The notes beneath the pieces were generated by a model, which searched no databases, had not been told where the DNA came from, and was given only the letters and a program-made list of their open reading frames with translations. 41,760 nucleotides of DNA, taken from assembly GCA_946803715.1 (NCBI GenBank), contig CAMPET010000113.1:15772-57531 (forward strand). The letters run 5' to 3'. Positions 10,701 to 20,724 of this stretch are shown here, piece after piece (position 1 is the first letter of the stretch; the number at the start of each line of letters is the position of its first letter). Made by a program: the position numbers and the translations under genes. The DNA comes from Beroe ovata. Taxonomy: Eukaryota > Ctenophora > Nuda > Beroida > Beroidae.

Positions 10701-13172
10701 TCCCATATCCAATAGGCTAACTTTAACCTTAATAGGTTCGTGAGTTGCTAAGCAAACATGCAACCCCCAATACACGTGACCATGCGGGCTGGACTCCACT
10801 CCATGAGGCATGTAACCATGGTTACCAAGATATAGTGGAGTTGCTCGTGTCAGCAGGGGCTGATATTAACGACAGAGGGGGCAGGGAGTGTGGCGGTATC
10901 ACCCCGCTTCATGATGCAGCCCAATGGGGCAATCTCAACATTGTCAAATACTTGGTGGGTGTGATGGTTTGAAAATGTCAATATGCGTGAAATGGCTGAA
11001 TCTGAATGTGTTGCACATCTGCTTCACAGTAAAAACATCAGCCAAAATTAATGTTACAACTACCAAGATGTACTAGTATGGTATTAGTACATCATGAATT
11101 GTATATCTACATTCATAACAAATGATGGGTTGAGAATACTACTCGCCAACTTTTTCGAGCTTTTATATCAATCATGATATATTTTGCAGGTACAAAATGG
11201 GGCCAACACACTTGCAAAGGATGATGAAGGGCGAACAGCACTTCAATTGGTAACTGACATCCTTGAAGAGGAGCAAGATGACGATGTCAATTCCGAGAAC
11301 AGGATCCAAATCAAGGAGTTTCTGGAAAATGTGAAAATGAATCCACCTCCTCTCCTTCAACCTCCCAGGCCTCAACAACAAACCAAATTAGACACTGAAG
11401 AAGTGTTTACCTCTGGGGCATCTGAACCTTCTTACTCAGCCCTGTCACTTGACAATTATTCCAAAGCAACATATCAGAAACAGTCTCTCACATCTGTTTG
11501 GAGACGTTTTTCTAACCAAAACAAGGAGAATGGAAACATCAGTGTTGTTGACAGATTGAGCAAGCCGCCAAAGCAGCGGTCATCTGATCCTCTTCCTGGC
11601 ACATCATCCAAATTAGGCAAGCACAGAAGTTCTGAACCTAATAGGCCCAAGAACCCTGACAGTGAACTGTGGAAGAGTTCCACATCTCCAATAAAGAGGA
11701 AACACCCAGACACCAATATGGCCATGGCAAGTGAGGAGAAGAGACCTAAACAGACAGCAATTCAGAAGAAAACCTCAGTTGTTGCCCCTACAATTAAGGC
11801 ACCAACTGTTCAAGCCCCTATTTTGCCTGTTCTTCCAGTCCCTCAAAGCACAGCCACACACCATGTCATACCACAACCTATTGTGAGTGCACCAAGGCTA
11901 AGAGTTAAGGTGAAGGTAGGCAAAAGTCTCTTCCTCATGCCAGTTAAACTTGGCCAGACAATATCTGATTTGGCAATTGAAGCAGCTCAACGATATCGAG
12001 TAAAACTTGGCATCCTGCCCAAATTGTTCCTCAAAACGGCCGATGGGGCAGAATTGACAGGCGAGGACTCAGCTGCAGAACTGTTGGCTGATGGAGATGA
12101 GTTGATTGGGGAGATGGAAGAGGTTGATCATGTTGGACTACTATACAAATACCAAGAAACATGTTCAAGGTTAGGCGTTGAAGATGTTCTCAAGGAAGTT
12201 ATAGATGCATCAGGCACCTCAATAACTCTTGGTAAATCTATGGCTTCCACCGAACAACTGGAATGTCTCTTTACAACCATTTTGTCGTGTGTCACTTTGA
12301 CTGAACTAGACATATCTTTCAACAGACTCTCAAAGGAGGTTTTCACTACCTTTTATAGCGTGCTTCCCACTCTTACTTCCCTCACATCTCTCAACATATC
12401 TGGATGTGGGGTGAACAACACCAACTTCCTCAAAATGTCGGAGTCTCTCTGTCATCTCCCACTCAAGAGTCTCAACCTTGATTATAGTGGCTTACATCAC
12501 TGTCTCAGTCCTCTGATAGATCTTGTTGTTTCTCTCCCCGAATTAGAGACTCTTTCTGCCAAATGCTGTACTCTAAACTACACTCAACTTGCTACAGAGC
12601 AGTCTCACAAATTCAGAGATTCCCGTCTGTCGTGCCTGGATATTTCGCAGAACCACATGAACCAATATCCAGACTTTCCAAAACAGTTGAAAAGACTGGC
12701 TATCGGTGGATTGAGTATAGAGAATTCAGACATATCTCTTCCCACCACGCTGGAGGAACTTAGTGTAGAGAACTGTGGTCTAAATGATACCAACTTCAGG
12801 AGTCTCCTTATCGACCTGCCAAATATCGCTTCTTTCAAATGCCCCCACAACCACATTACAGGAGATTCAGTTTTGGATCTTATCAAGCTGTTCCCCAATC
12901 TCTCTGTGCTGGACCTGTCGTCAAACCCCCTGGGGCCCGCTGGCATTGCGACCCTGACACTAGCACCCCCTCCCACGTTGATACTACAGAACTGTAGGGG
13001 TGCTGGTATCACAGCAGAAACTGTCAGTGCACTACATACTGTTGTGAAGTACTGTGACTTGAGTTTCAACAAGATACAGTACCAGAGCTTCTGTAATGTG
13101 CTGTCTAAAACTGTCAGAGATGATGTCGTGTGTGATGGCAATAAGCTCATTATCAATGGACAGGGCAGATAA
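7776..13172 (+). CDS. TONSL: Tonsoku-like DNA repair protein (TONSL), complete
   Basis: Scaffold that, with MMS22L, binds newly made histone H3-H4 and promotes RAD51-dependent repair at stalled forks. Ten exons: 7776-7884, 7979-8436, 8530-8730, 8828-9029, 9149-9292, 9374-9525, 9667-9799, 10410-10624, 10736-10954, 11190-13172. Phases close to 1271 residues (human 1378). TPRs fill about 35-465 (AVAHRKVGEMFCELGEFQEA). An acidic stretch follows near 470-510 (SESEGEEGREEED). Ankyrins lie at about 515-645 (GETPLHQAS, GWTPLHEACNHGY, GITPLHDAAQWG). A basic/proline linker precedes a ubiquitin-like domain at about 847-920 (RLRVKVKVGKSLFLMP). LRRs run from about 963 to the end (LTELDISFNRLS, LSVLDLSSNPLG). 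In the second ankyrin the histone-H4-reading residues Asp, Trp, His, Glu and Asn of human 559-571 are kept. Intron 7 contains one ambiguous base at 10019. Confidence 0.96.
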
Positions 13173-13408
13173 CAGAAATGGTTCCAATATTAATTGTATT
13201 CTTAGATACTGTATTTCATGACTTTGTAAATATTCGATTGTTTATATATTGCACATTTTTTATTGCGATTTCTCGATTTTGCTATCCTTTTGGTCTTTCA
13301 CTGCTGCAATTTGCCCACTCTTGTTTACCACGCGATGTACATCTGGTTACATTCCCCATGACACCCTCTAACAATACCATAGCCTACATGACAAAACCAT
13401 AGCCTGAC

Positions 13409-14242
13409 ATGACACAAGATGAAACTCCGACTGACCTTGTTCTAGAGAGGCAGTCCTCACCTCCTCCCTCGCCACGTCCCTCGCCATCATCCACTGCCTC
13501 ATCCGACTCATCCAGTCCGTCCAATGACAGCTCCCTTGGTTCAGGGGAGACGTTTGTAGTGAGGAACAGTGAGGTTCAGAAGTGCATGTCCGATCGGGTC
13601 ACGTGGTATACAAAGTCACGTGACTACTGGACCCATGTTCCAAGTACAGTAGATGGAATGTTGGGAGGATATGGATCTCTAACTCATGCAGATCTCTGTA
13701 GTTCAGCTCAGTTCCTGGCTAAGCTGTGTAATAAAGGAGGTCTCGGCACAGGTCTAGCTCTAGACTGCGGTGCTGGAATAGGTCGGGTGACCCAAGGTCT
13801 ACTCCTAAACGTGTTTGATAGAGTAGAAATGTTAGACACGTGTAAAGAGCATCTCGATAGTGCACGTGACTTCATGGGTGAGAAGATGTTCGCACGTGTA
13901 TCAGCACAACACTGCTGTGGTCTGGAGGACTTTGCACCTGAACCTGGCACGTTATATGACATGGTTTGGATTCAGTGGGTCATCATATATCTATCAGACA
14001 GTGACTTTATCAGACTCCTAGCCAGGCTGAAGGGAGCCCTAAACAACAACGGCTACATCGTGATAAAGGACAATGTAAGTAAATCTGGGTGTGAACTCGA
14101 TGCAGATGATAGCAGTGTAACGAGGTCAGATCTACAATTGAAGCAGATTTTTAAGAAGGCCGGACTTGTTATTGTAGAGGAGAGCTATCAGAAAGGTTTC
14201 CCTAGAGAGTTGTTCAAAGTGAAGTACTACGCTCTAAGGTGA
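13409..14242 (+). CDS. NTMT1: Protein N-terminal methyltransferase (NTMT1/NTMT2 type)
   Basis: SAM-dependent methyltransferase that methylates the alpha-amine of proteins starting Xaa-Pro-Lys after Met removal (e.g. RCC1 and ribosomal proteins in vertebrates). Single exon, 277 residues. The first 55 are Ser/Pro-rich and probably disordered; the catalytic domain then follows NTMT closely. It has YWTHVPSTVDGMLGGYG, SAM motif I LDCGAGIGR (118-126), CCGLEDFAPEP, WIQWVIIYLSD (187-197), VIKDN and the substrate loop with DSSVTR. Human-equivalent Trp136 (W190) and Asp180 (D234) are kept, but the position of catalytic His140 is Tyr194. The length and the NV..GC.LD pattern after KD are closer to NTMT2, so the 1/2 split is uncertain. 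It starts 236 bp after TONSL and ends 274 bp before CHMP2A, all on one strand. The start could also be a later Met (60), which would remove the tail. Confidence 0.93.
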   Translation: MTQDETPTDLVLERQSSPPPSPRPSPSSTASSDSSSPSNDSSLGSGETFVVRNSEVQKCMSDRVTWYTKSRDYWTHVPSTVDGMLGGYGSLTHADLCSSAQFLAKLCNKGGLGTGLALDCGAGIGRVTQGLLLNVFDRVEMLDTCKEHLDSARDFMGEKMFARVSAQHCCGLEDFAPEPGTLYDMVWIQWVIIYLSDSDFIRLLARLKGALNNNGYIVIKDNVSKSGCELDADDSSVTRSDLQLKQIFKKAGLVIVEESYQKGFPRELFKVKYYALR

Positions 14243-14516
14243 CACAAGGGGTGCGTGTGTGTATCAGTGTTCAGTAGGGGAGTGGTGTCATTTTGTTCAG
14301 TGGTATGCGATATCAGTATATTGTGTGAAGTGTAACATAGATAATGGAATTCGCGTCAGTGATTTTAATCTATGATTATTGTACCCTGTGAATTCATCTT
14401 GATGAAATTTATTACCACTTTGGTAATGATATCAACGTTCACTCTTACACTACCGAACAACATCAATATAGGAAGGATGTGATTATTGGACAACCAAACG
14501 CGAGAATACAAATACA

Positions 14517-16378
14517 ATGTCGTTCTTATTCGGGCGTAAGAAAACGCCTGAGGAAATGCTCAAGCAGAATCAGCGGGCGTTGAATAGAGCAATCAGGTAC
14601 ATGAACAATGAGAGCTCATGATATCCACAATGGTGTCTGTATTCTTCATAACATTTTCTACTCGACTCACCAATACCACTAATATTCGTCTCTCTTCAGA
14701 GATTTGGACAGAGAAAGAACGAAGCTGGAGCAGCAGGAAAAGAAAGTGATCGCTGACATCAAGAAAATGGCGAAACAAGGCGAGATGGCGGCTGTCAAAG
14801 TGATGGCTAAAGATTTAGTACGGACGAGAAACTATGTCAAGAAGTTTATAATGATGAAAGCCAACATCCAGGCTGTTTCCCTGAAAGTTACTACACTGAA
14901 GTCTCAAGGAGCTATGGCAAATGCGATGAAGGGAGTGACAAAAGCCATGGGAGCGATGAACAAGCAGATGAACATGCCAGAAATGCAGAAAATCATGATG
15001 GAATTTGAAAAGCAGGTAATTGTGAATTAGTATGGGCGTTGTCCTCGATTTTGGGTTCATTCTGGGAAAAGAACCCACGCTTTGGCACACAGCCCTGTTA
15101 TGAAAAAGTGGTGTCAGCGAATTCTATCGCAGCATACAGTTATTCAGTGGTACCAGCAAGTTATGACGAAAATGCGCCCATTCGTCACATATCCCTGTTA
15201 TGAAAAAGTGGTGTCAGCGAATTCTATCGCAAGCATACATTTCATCGTCACAGTAAAATAGTGGTGTCAGCGAATTCCATTACAAGCACACATTCCTACG
15301 TCACAGTCATGTAGTGGTGTCAGCAAGTTATGACGAAAATGCGCCCATTCGTCACACAGCCCTGTTATGACAAAGTGGTGTCAGCGAATTCTGTCGCAAG
15401 CATACATTCCTACGTCACAGTCATGTAGTGGTGTCAGCATGTTATGACGAAAATGCGCCCATTCGTCACACAGCTCTGTTATGAAAAAGTGGTGTCAGCA
15501 AATTCTATCGTAAGCATACATTCGTACGCCACAGTTATATTGTAACAATATAGTAGTGTCTCATTCGTCACACAGGCTAGTTAATGTCAATGTCTTGCTG
15601 TTTTCGGCATGTTATCTGTTGTTGGTACAGCGCATTGTACCAACATTCACAGGCATGCTAAATAGAGCAGTTTGGAAATGTTAACGAGGAATTGCGTTAG
15701 CGAGGTCCTCTATATTTTTCCGCACTCACAAATGAAAAGCAATGTTTATTTTTGTAATGACTGACGGATCACCAACTCCTGACTGACACTATTTCCCAGG
15801 CTGATATGATGGACATGAAGGAGGAAATGATGAATGATATTGTGGACGATGTGATTGGCGGAGAAGAGGATGAGGAGGATAGGTATGTTGATCACGTGAC
15901 CTGATGACGGAATGACTCAAACAAACGTACTCCAGAGTTGAGCCGGTCGCAGCGTTAATACTTGTTGGCGTAACGCGCATTGCAATTCACTCGAACAAAT
16001 GTCAACCATTTCACTACTTCGATGAGAAAATTTTTGCGCGCGCGTCACGCGCATATCAATGCTGATCAGTTCAATTTCGATGATACACTCTCTCATTTCA
16101 GCGACAGACTGGTGAACCAAGTCCTGGACGAATTAGGTTTAAGTCTGGGAGAAGAATTGGGGAATGTTCCCATTGGGGCAGGGACAGTGGGTCCTTCCAA
16201 AGAATCCACTAAGAAACAAGATGAAGATGACGAGCTACAAGCTAGGTAAGTGCAATAGATGTCATACTGTACGTAACTGTCGCCAATACTCTCCAATTGA
16301 TTCTCTTTCACAGTTGACGGAAGCGCCACAAACTCATTACTATAATTCTGCAGGCTGGACAATCTGAGACGAGATTAG
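14517..16378 (+). CDS. CHMP2A: Charged multivesicular body protein 2a (ESCRT-III)
   Basis: ESCRT-III subunit (yeast Vps2). It caps and remodels ESCRT-III filaments in multivesicular body sorting, cytokinetic abscission and membrane repair, and recruits the ATPase VPS4. Five exons, 14517-14596, 14700-15015, 15800-15882, 16102-16245 and 16354-16378, give 215 residues (human 222). The basic N-terminal helices read FGRKKTPEEMLKQNQRALNR and ADIKKMAKQGEMAAVKVMAK. The core includes KDLVRTRNYVKKF, ANIQAVSL and AMKGVTKAMG, followed by MDMKEEMMNDIVDD and an acidic GGEEDEEDR. The C-terminal MIT-interacting motif, split by the last intron, is ELQARLDNLRRD, matching the VPS4-binding consensus. The final exon codes only eight residues. 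Intron 2 (784 bp) is filled by a tandem repeat. No AATAAA follows closely; ATTAAA is at 16580-16585. Confidence 0.97.
15093..15575 (+). repeat. Satellite-like tandem array inside CHMP2A intron 2
   Basis: About four imperfect units of roughly 100-170 bp begin with CCTGTTATGAAAAAGTGGTG at about 15093, 15192, 15360 and 15474. Units contain the sub-repeat GTGGTGTCAGC(G/A)A(A/G)TT once to three times and end with AAAATGCGCCCATTCGTCAC. The second unit is longer because it carries an extra sub-repeat. The last unit is degenerate. Confidence 0.85.
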
Positions 16379-18647
16379 ACGTTTCACAGCTGAACACGAT
16401 CCATCACAGTCAGACCGAGCCAAGTCTCCTTGGATGAGAAAATCGCGAACTGAATAATAACTGAACCATGATATCGAAGAAAATGAATACAAAAATTGTA
16501 AAATACCAACCTTATTGTTTGTACTTTGTACTATAAATATTTCAGTGATATTTCATATTTGTTGTTTAGAATTCATTTGATTAAAAGAAAGGAATTTTTA
16601 GACATCTGCTGATTTTCTTCTGCTTCGATGTCCGTAATGAATTGAGAACAATTTTATGTTCATTTGAAAGTAATACATCACAGTCTAATGAATGTGCTGC
16701 GATAATTGAGACATTTCACATAATAATATTATGTAGTCAATAATTTGACCAGATCTCCTTTGTCCTTTTTTGAATTTTTTCTTATCTATGTCAGTGTAAA
16801 TTTGATTTCAGATTCCTTATCAGTTCTTACTTACACTCGAAAACGAGGTTCTGACTTGTATTTGAGTAAAAGCTAGCAATTGCCTTGCCCTAGACTCTAG
16901 TTAGAAACATTCCGCCTGTACCGTGATGCATTTCATTATCACATGAATAACTGTTGTATAGTGCATAGCGGTGAGTTATTAGAATTGTGATTTATACTGC
17001 CTAAACTTTTGTTTACATGCGTCCAAAACTGCTCATGCATCATGATTTACAGTATTCTATCGAAATTTCTTCCCTCGCACGCGCGCTTTATGTCGAGCTA
17101 GTAGCTGAAATTCTGTTCTTTAGCTAGCTCGGTGTCGTGAGGTTGCGCGCAATCCATTTGCAATCCTCTTTTGACAAGGCGACTCCCTAAAATTTGGTAA
17201 ATTTTAGAGACAGCCATTACTGAACCCATGACTGAGCTATCTACTGACTATCAGCAGGGTTCATTCCGCTGTGCTTACTCTACAAGCGAGACAATCCGAT
17301 AAACCGCAGATTCTGTGTGTCACGAGTGAAACAATCCTCACACAGTGCGCATTTCAAATGTTTTGTGAATAATATGTAACCGAAATCACATCTTATCTCA
17401 TAAATATCGTTGTATCGCTAATATTTCTACCAACAATTTTATCATCTGATAAATGCGCAAACCTGTTGTCACGGGCAAGTTCAATTATCACAACATATCA
17501 ATATGCTAATAGGGCTAAAATTTGATTAGAAATATTGGTTAATACTCAAAATCACCGTTTCAGTTCGATAACTCATGGACTACCGCAGAAATGGAAACAG
17601 GAAACTTCGGCAGTTAAACACGTCCGAAGTTGACAGTACCAAAATACGGTTGATGAAACTCATCACTTTCTCCAGAGTGACTAATCGTATAGTAGTCAAA
17701 ATCGTATAGTAGTCAAAATCGTATAGTAGTCAAAATTTCTACTATCTCTATAATATTGCGTCCAATCGTTACCAAACTTTATACTATCTGTATAAGAATC
17801 CTGCATTATAGGTACCAGCGTGATTCTCGGTCAGAATGAGAAAGTCACGAATAGTGAATACCAAGGAGGATTATCGGGGAGGAATCCATGACTTAACTAT
17901 AGATTATCACAGCCATCTGAGTGTGATAATTGAGTATGACGTGTAGTTCCTTCAAAACGGGGAGAGAGAAAACTGAACGCGAATTCGCGATGTGTATGAC
18001 ATCCAATTATCACACAAAATTATCACTCCTCCGTTTGCAATTCCGCCCTTTTGTACATAGCTGTTCATACTACACCCATGATTTAGTAGCTCTCTCTATT
18101 CATATATTTAAATCGAGAGTTGTTGTAGCAGCCATGCCTCTTGCCGTTAGTTTCACCAAGCAGTAAATCTCCCCTTCAAGCAGTAGGTACTTTGCCTCGT
18201 TAAGTCAATTTTCTGGATTCATAACAACTCCTACTCACTAGTTTGTGGGAGAACTGTAGATTTACATTAATGTACCTACTCTGACAGTATCATCCTCTTT
18301 ATCAAAGTACCCATATCAGAACTAAAATAGCTCACAAATTATCCAATTCCCTACATCTCGACCAGCACACACGATAAGATTGCCTACTTAACAAACATTT
18401 TAGGATGCTTCATGACGGCGTGATATTGTTATAGCCATGCAATCGTATATACCTATATGATTTGACTTTGCAGGAGATTGTGAATGTCTCCCTCCAAAAT
18501 ATGAGTGATTATACTCATATCATGCTTCTGAATTCCGGCACTATTTTCCAAACCTCCGTCCCTTTCTGAACACCTTCTCGGTTATCAGTTTTCACAATTT
18601 CAGTATCTCTACTCTCCCTGACCTCAGTAACTCTCTACTCAGAGAAA
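16379..18647. other. Intergenic region between CHMP2A and the 7TM receptor
   Basis: About 2.3 kb, AT-rich, with no supported gene. It contains the CHMP2A 3' UTR at its left end, a short GC-rich patch near 17088-17160, and a 17-bp tandem repeat at 17684-17734. An ORF near 17930-18166 has no recognisable similarity and is not called. The receptor promoter should lie near 18400-18640. Confidence 0.4.
17684..17734 (+). repeat. Three exact 17-bp tandem copies
   Basis: ATCGTATAGTAGTCAAA is repeated three times without a mismatch at 17684, 17701 and 17718. TAGTA and TATAGT-like echoes follow at 17740-17800. Confidence 0.95.
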
Positions 18648-19679
18648 ATGGCACACCAGTTCATGACGACCACACACCAGAGCACACCCTCCTCCTGGTA
18701 CAGTTCGACCTCCAGTGGTCCCCACTCCAGCACAACCAATCCTCCCTCTACAACCACAGTTATCCGGATCAGGACAACCACCACACACATGTCAACCACA
18801 ACATTCATGGGGAATAATGGCACTACCCCGACTGATGCTCCATCTACGCCACACCCTCACGACCCCATTGACCTGGCCATCTCACGGATTGCATTGGTCC
18901 CGTGTGGGGTCGTGCTGTTACTCTCAACTGCGCTGCTTATATACTTGCTACACAGACGGCTGATAGCCATGATACAGCTCTACTCCCCACTTATCGTCTA
19001 CATCTTCTCACAGATCCTGCTCTTCACAGCTATATGTGTGGTGACATTCTCTGTTAACAGTCAGTGTGGGCAGTGGGTGACAGTGGTGGAGGTGTTTTCC
19101 TACATGTTACCAGGGTTCTCAATCCTCCTTATGGCATCTGTTAACTGGGTACACACCTCAAAACACAACACTCCTAGTCTGGGGCTACAGGGTGTGGGGC
19201 TTGGCGTGGCAATCTTTCTCTTCCTCCTGATCTCCTGTCTACCGTACATGGGGGTGTGCCAGTACATGTGGTGGGGTGGGTACTGCGGTGTGCAGCACAC
19301 CACACACTGCACCCTGTACAAGGGTGTGGTGGTGGGTGTGGGACATGTCACGCCACTATTCCTCACCACGCTGTGCCTCCTTATTCCTAGCTGCAGTAGG
19401 AAGCGGTATCACGCTGTCAGAGAGAAACATGATGACACAATGGGGAGCTGTCATGGTAGTCTTGCAATCCTCAACACAGTATCCTCTGCTGTTTGGATAT
19501 CTCGTATCTTTGTACAAGATACTATACCCGGGAATTTCACCGATATATCATATCTGATCACGCTCATCTGTGTCTCAATCTCGCCGTCACTCTACATTCT
19601 CACTTCTCCGTCTCTCAGACAACAAGTGTACCGGTACGGTAACCATGGCAACGACTCAGCGAGAGACGTGAAAATATAA
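18648..19679 (+). CDS. Orphan seven-transmembrane receptor, rhodopsin-class-like
   Basis: Intronless frame of 343 residues. The first 75 are Ser/Thr/Pro-rich (TTTTHMSTTTF) with possible O-glycosylation and no obvious signal peptide. Seven hydrophobic segments follow at about 81-102, 111-137, 143-167, 183-208, 225-247, 271-290 and 299-319. Class A signs are the seventh segment ending SPSLY (variant of NPxxY) followed by a short amphipathic stretch SLRQQVYR. A Cys at 140 before helix 3 and Cys residues in the second outer loop (213, 221) could form the usual disulphide. The DRY motif after helix 3 is missing: the sequence there is SVNWVHT. ICL3 is basic (CSRKRYHAVREK). I cannot name a ligand or subfamily. 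It is plausibly a plasma-membrane receptor of a lineage-specific family. The canonical AATAAA at 19918-19923 fits as its polyadenylation signal. Confidence 0.75.
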   Translation: MAHQFMTTTHQSTPSSWYSSTSSGPHSSTTNPPSTTTVIRIRTTTTHMSTTTFMGNNGTTPTDAPSTPHPHDPIDLAISRIALVPCGVVLLLSTALLIYLLHRRLIAMIQLYSPLIVYIFSQILLFTAICVVTFSVNSQCGQWVTVVEVFSYMLPGFSILLMASVNWVHTSKHNTPSLGLQGVGLGVAIFLFLLISCLPYMGVCQYMWWGGYCGVQHTTHCTLYKGVVVGVGHVTPLFLTTLCLLIPSCSRKRYHAVREKHDDTMGSCHGSLAILNTVSSAVWISRIFVQDTIPGNFTDISYLITLICVSISPSLYILTSPSLRQQVYRYGNHGNDSARDVKI

Positions 19680-20724
19680 CTCGTTCACGGCGACTTTCAA
19701 GTTTCAACTGTACACTCAGTTGATAAGATAATGTCTTATTTTTTGGGGAAAATATTTTTCTTATTGTTAGCATTGGTAGATGTATTTTTTGATATGAAGT
19801 TGTGTTCGTGCTTCAAGTGTTTAGACACGAAAAAACGAGTGATATTTGAGTAGGCTATTTGCCCAAATATTGATTATCATATATTCTCTCGAAAATGTCA
19901 AGATGTGAAATCAAAGAAATAAACGTTTAAAAGTTAAAACATACAACCTTCCATGATTTGTAACCCTATCGGAAGAAAAAACGTGGGTTAAAACTTTTAG
20001 AGCCTGAATCTGACAAATAGGTATGTGTTAAAAAGTCATTCAAGTTAATAAGAACTTGACCTTTTATTGACTGAAAGTAGAATCACTGAAATATAAGTCT
20101 GAACTTGGCAACCCCGAAATATTTGTGAACACTGACCAACATTATCAGGCGACCTTAAAACTTCCGTGTCCAATTCACGTTATTAAAAGAATTTCAAAAA
20201 TCATTATCATTTCAAACATTCAATAAATAAATTAATGTATTTACTATTCATCAAATAAATAAAGCACACACTGATATGTTATCTGTTTTCCTCAAGCAAC
20301 TTTTAGAAGAAGCATCCGTTTTCGATCAATTAATAAGCGAAGACATGAACACATATTTAGCCACTTGCTTCCTAATTAAGTTATTTCTTAGCTATAATTC
20401 ATTAAAACTACTTTCCTAAATTGACAATAGCATAAGCCATAATGGCTGTATGATGTTCAAAGAACACGGGATAAGAAAACAGAGTGATAACAAAGAAAGT
20501 TTTATCGGCTAAAATAAACTCAAAGCTGCAAACAAAAATTCCGACCATTATAATGCTACTAAAGATTTCCGTATCTTGGAGTTTGAATTCTGACCTCAGT
20601 CTGACCAAATGTAACACGCCACATGTTACATGTTACATGAGGCGTAACAATTCCACGTAACATCACATACGCTCGTGTCTCTGAACCCTGTGTAGGCGGA
20701 CTACAGTAGTCCCCCATGCTCTCC
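19680..20724. other. 3'-to-3' intergenic region (receptor / E-protein)
   Basis: The plus-strand receptor and the minus-strand E-protein converge here. AATAAA at 19918-19923 (plus) suits the receptor. TTTATT at about 20062-20067 gives AATAAA on the minus strand and could end the E-protein transcript, implying a 3' UTR of about 660 nt. The rest is AT-rich with no coding signal. A short ACATGTTACATGTTACAT repeat lies near 20621-20638. Confidence 0.45.

Noticed and set aside
12605-13156. Minus-strand ORF of 183 codons
   Set aside because: It lies antisense within the last TONSL exon, whose LRR pattern is clear on the plus strand.
13178-13402. Plus-strand ORF between TONSL and NTMT
   Set aside because: Hydrophobic AT-driven text with no homology, occupying the TONSL 3' UTR and the NTMT promoter/5' UTR.
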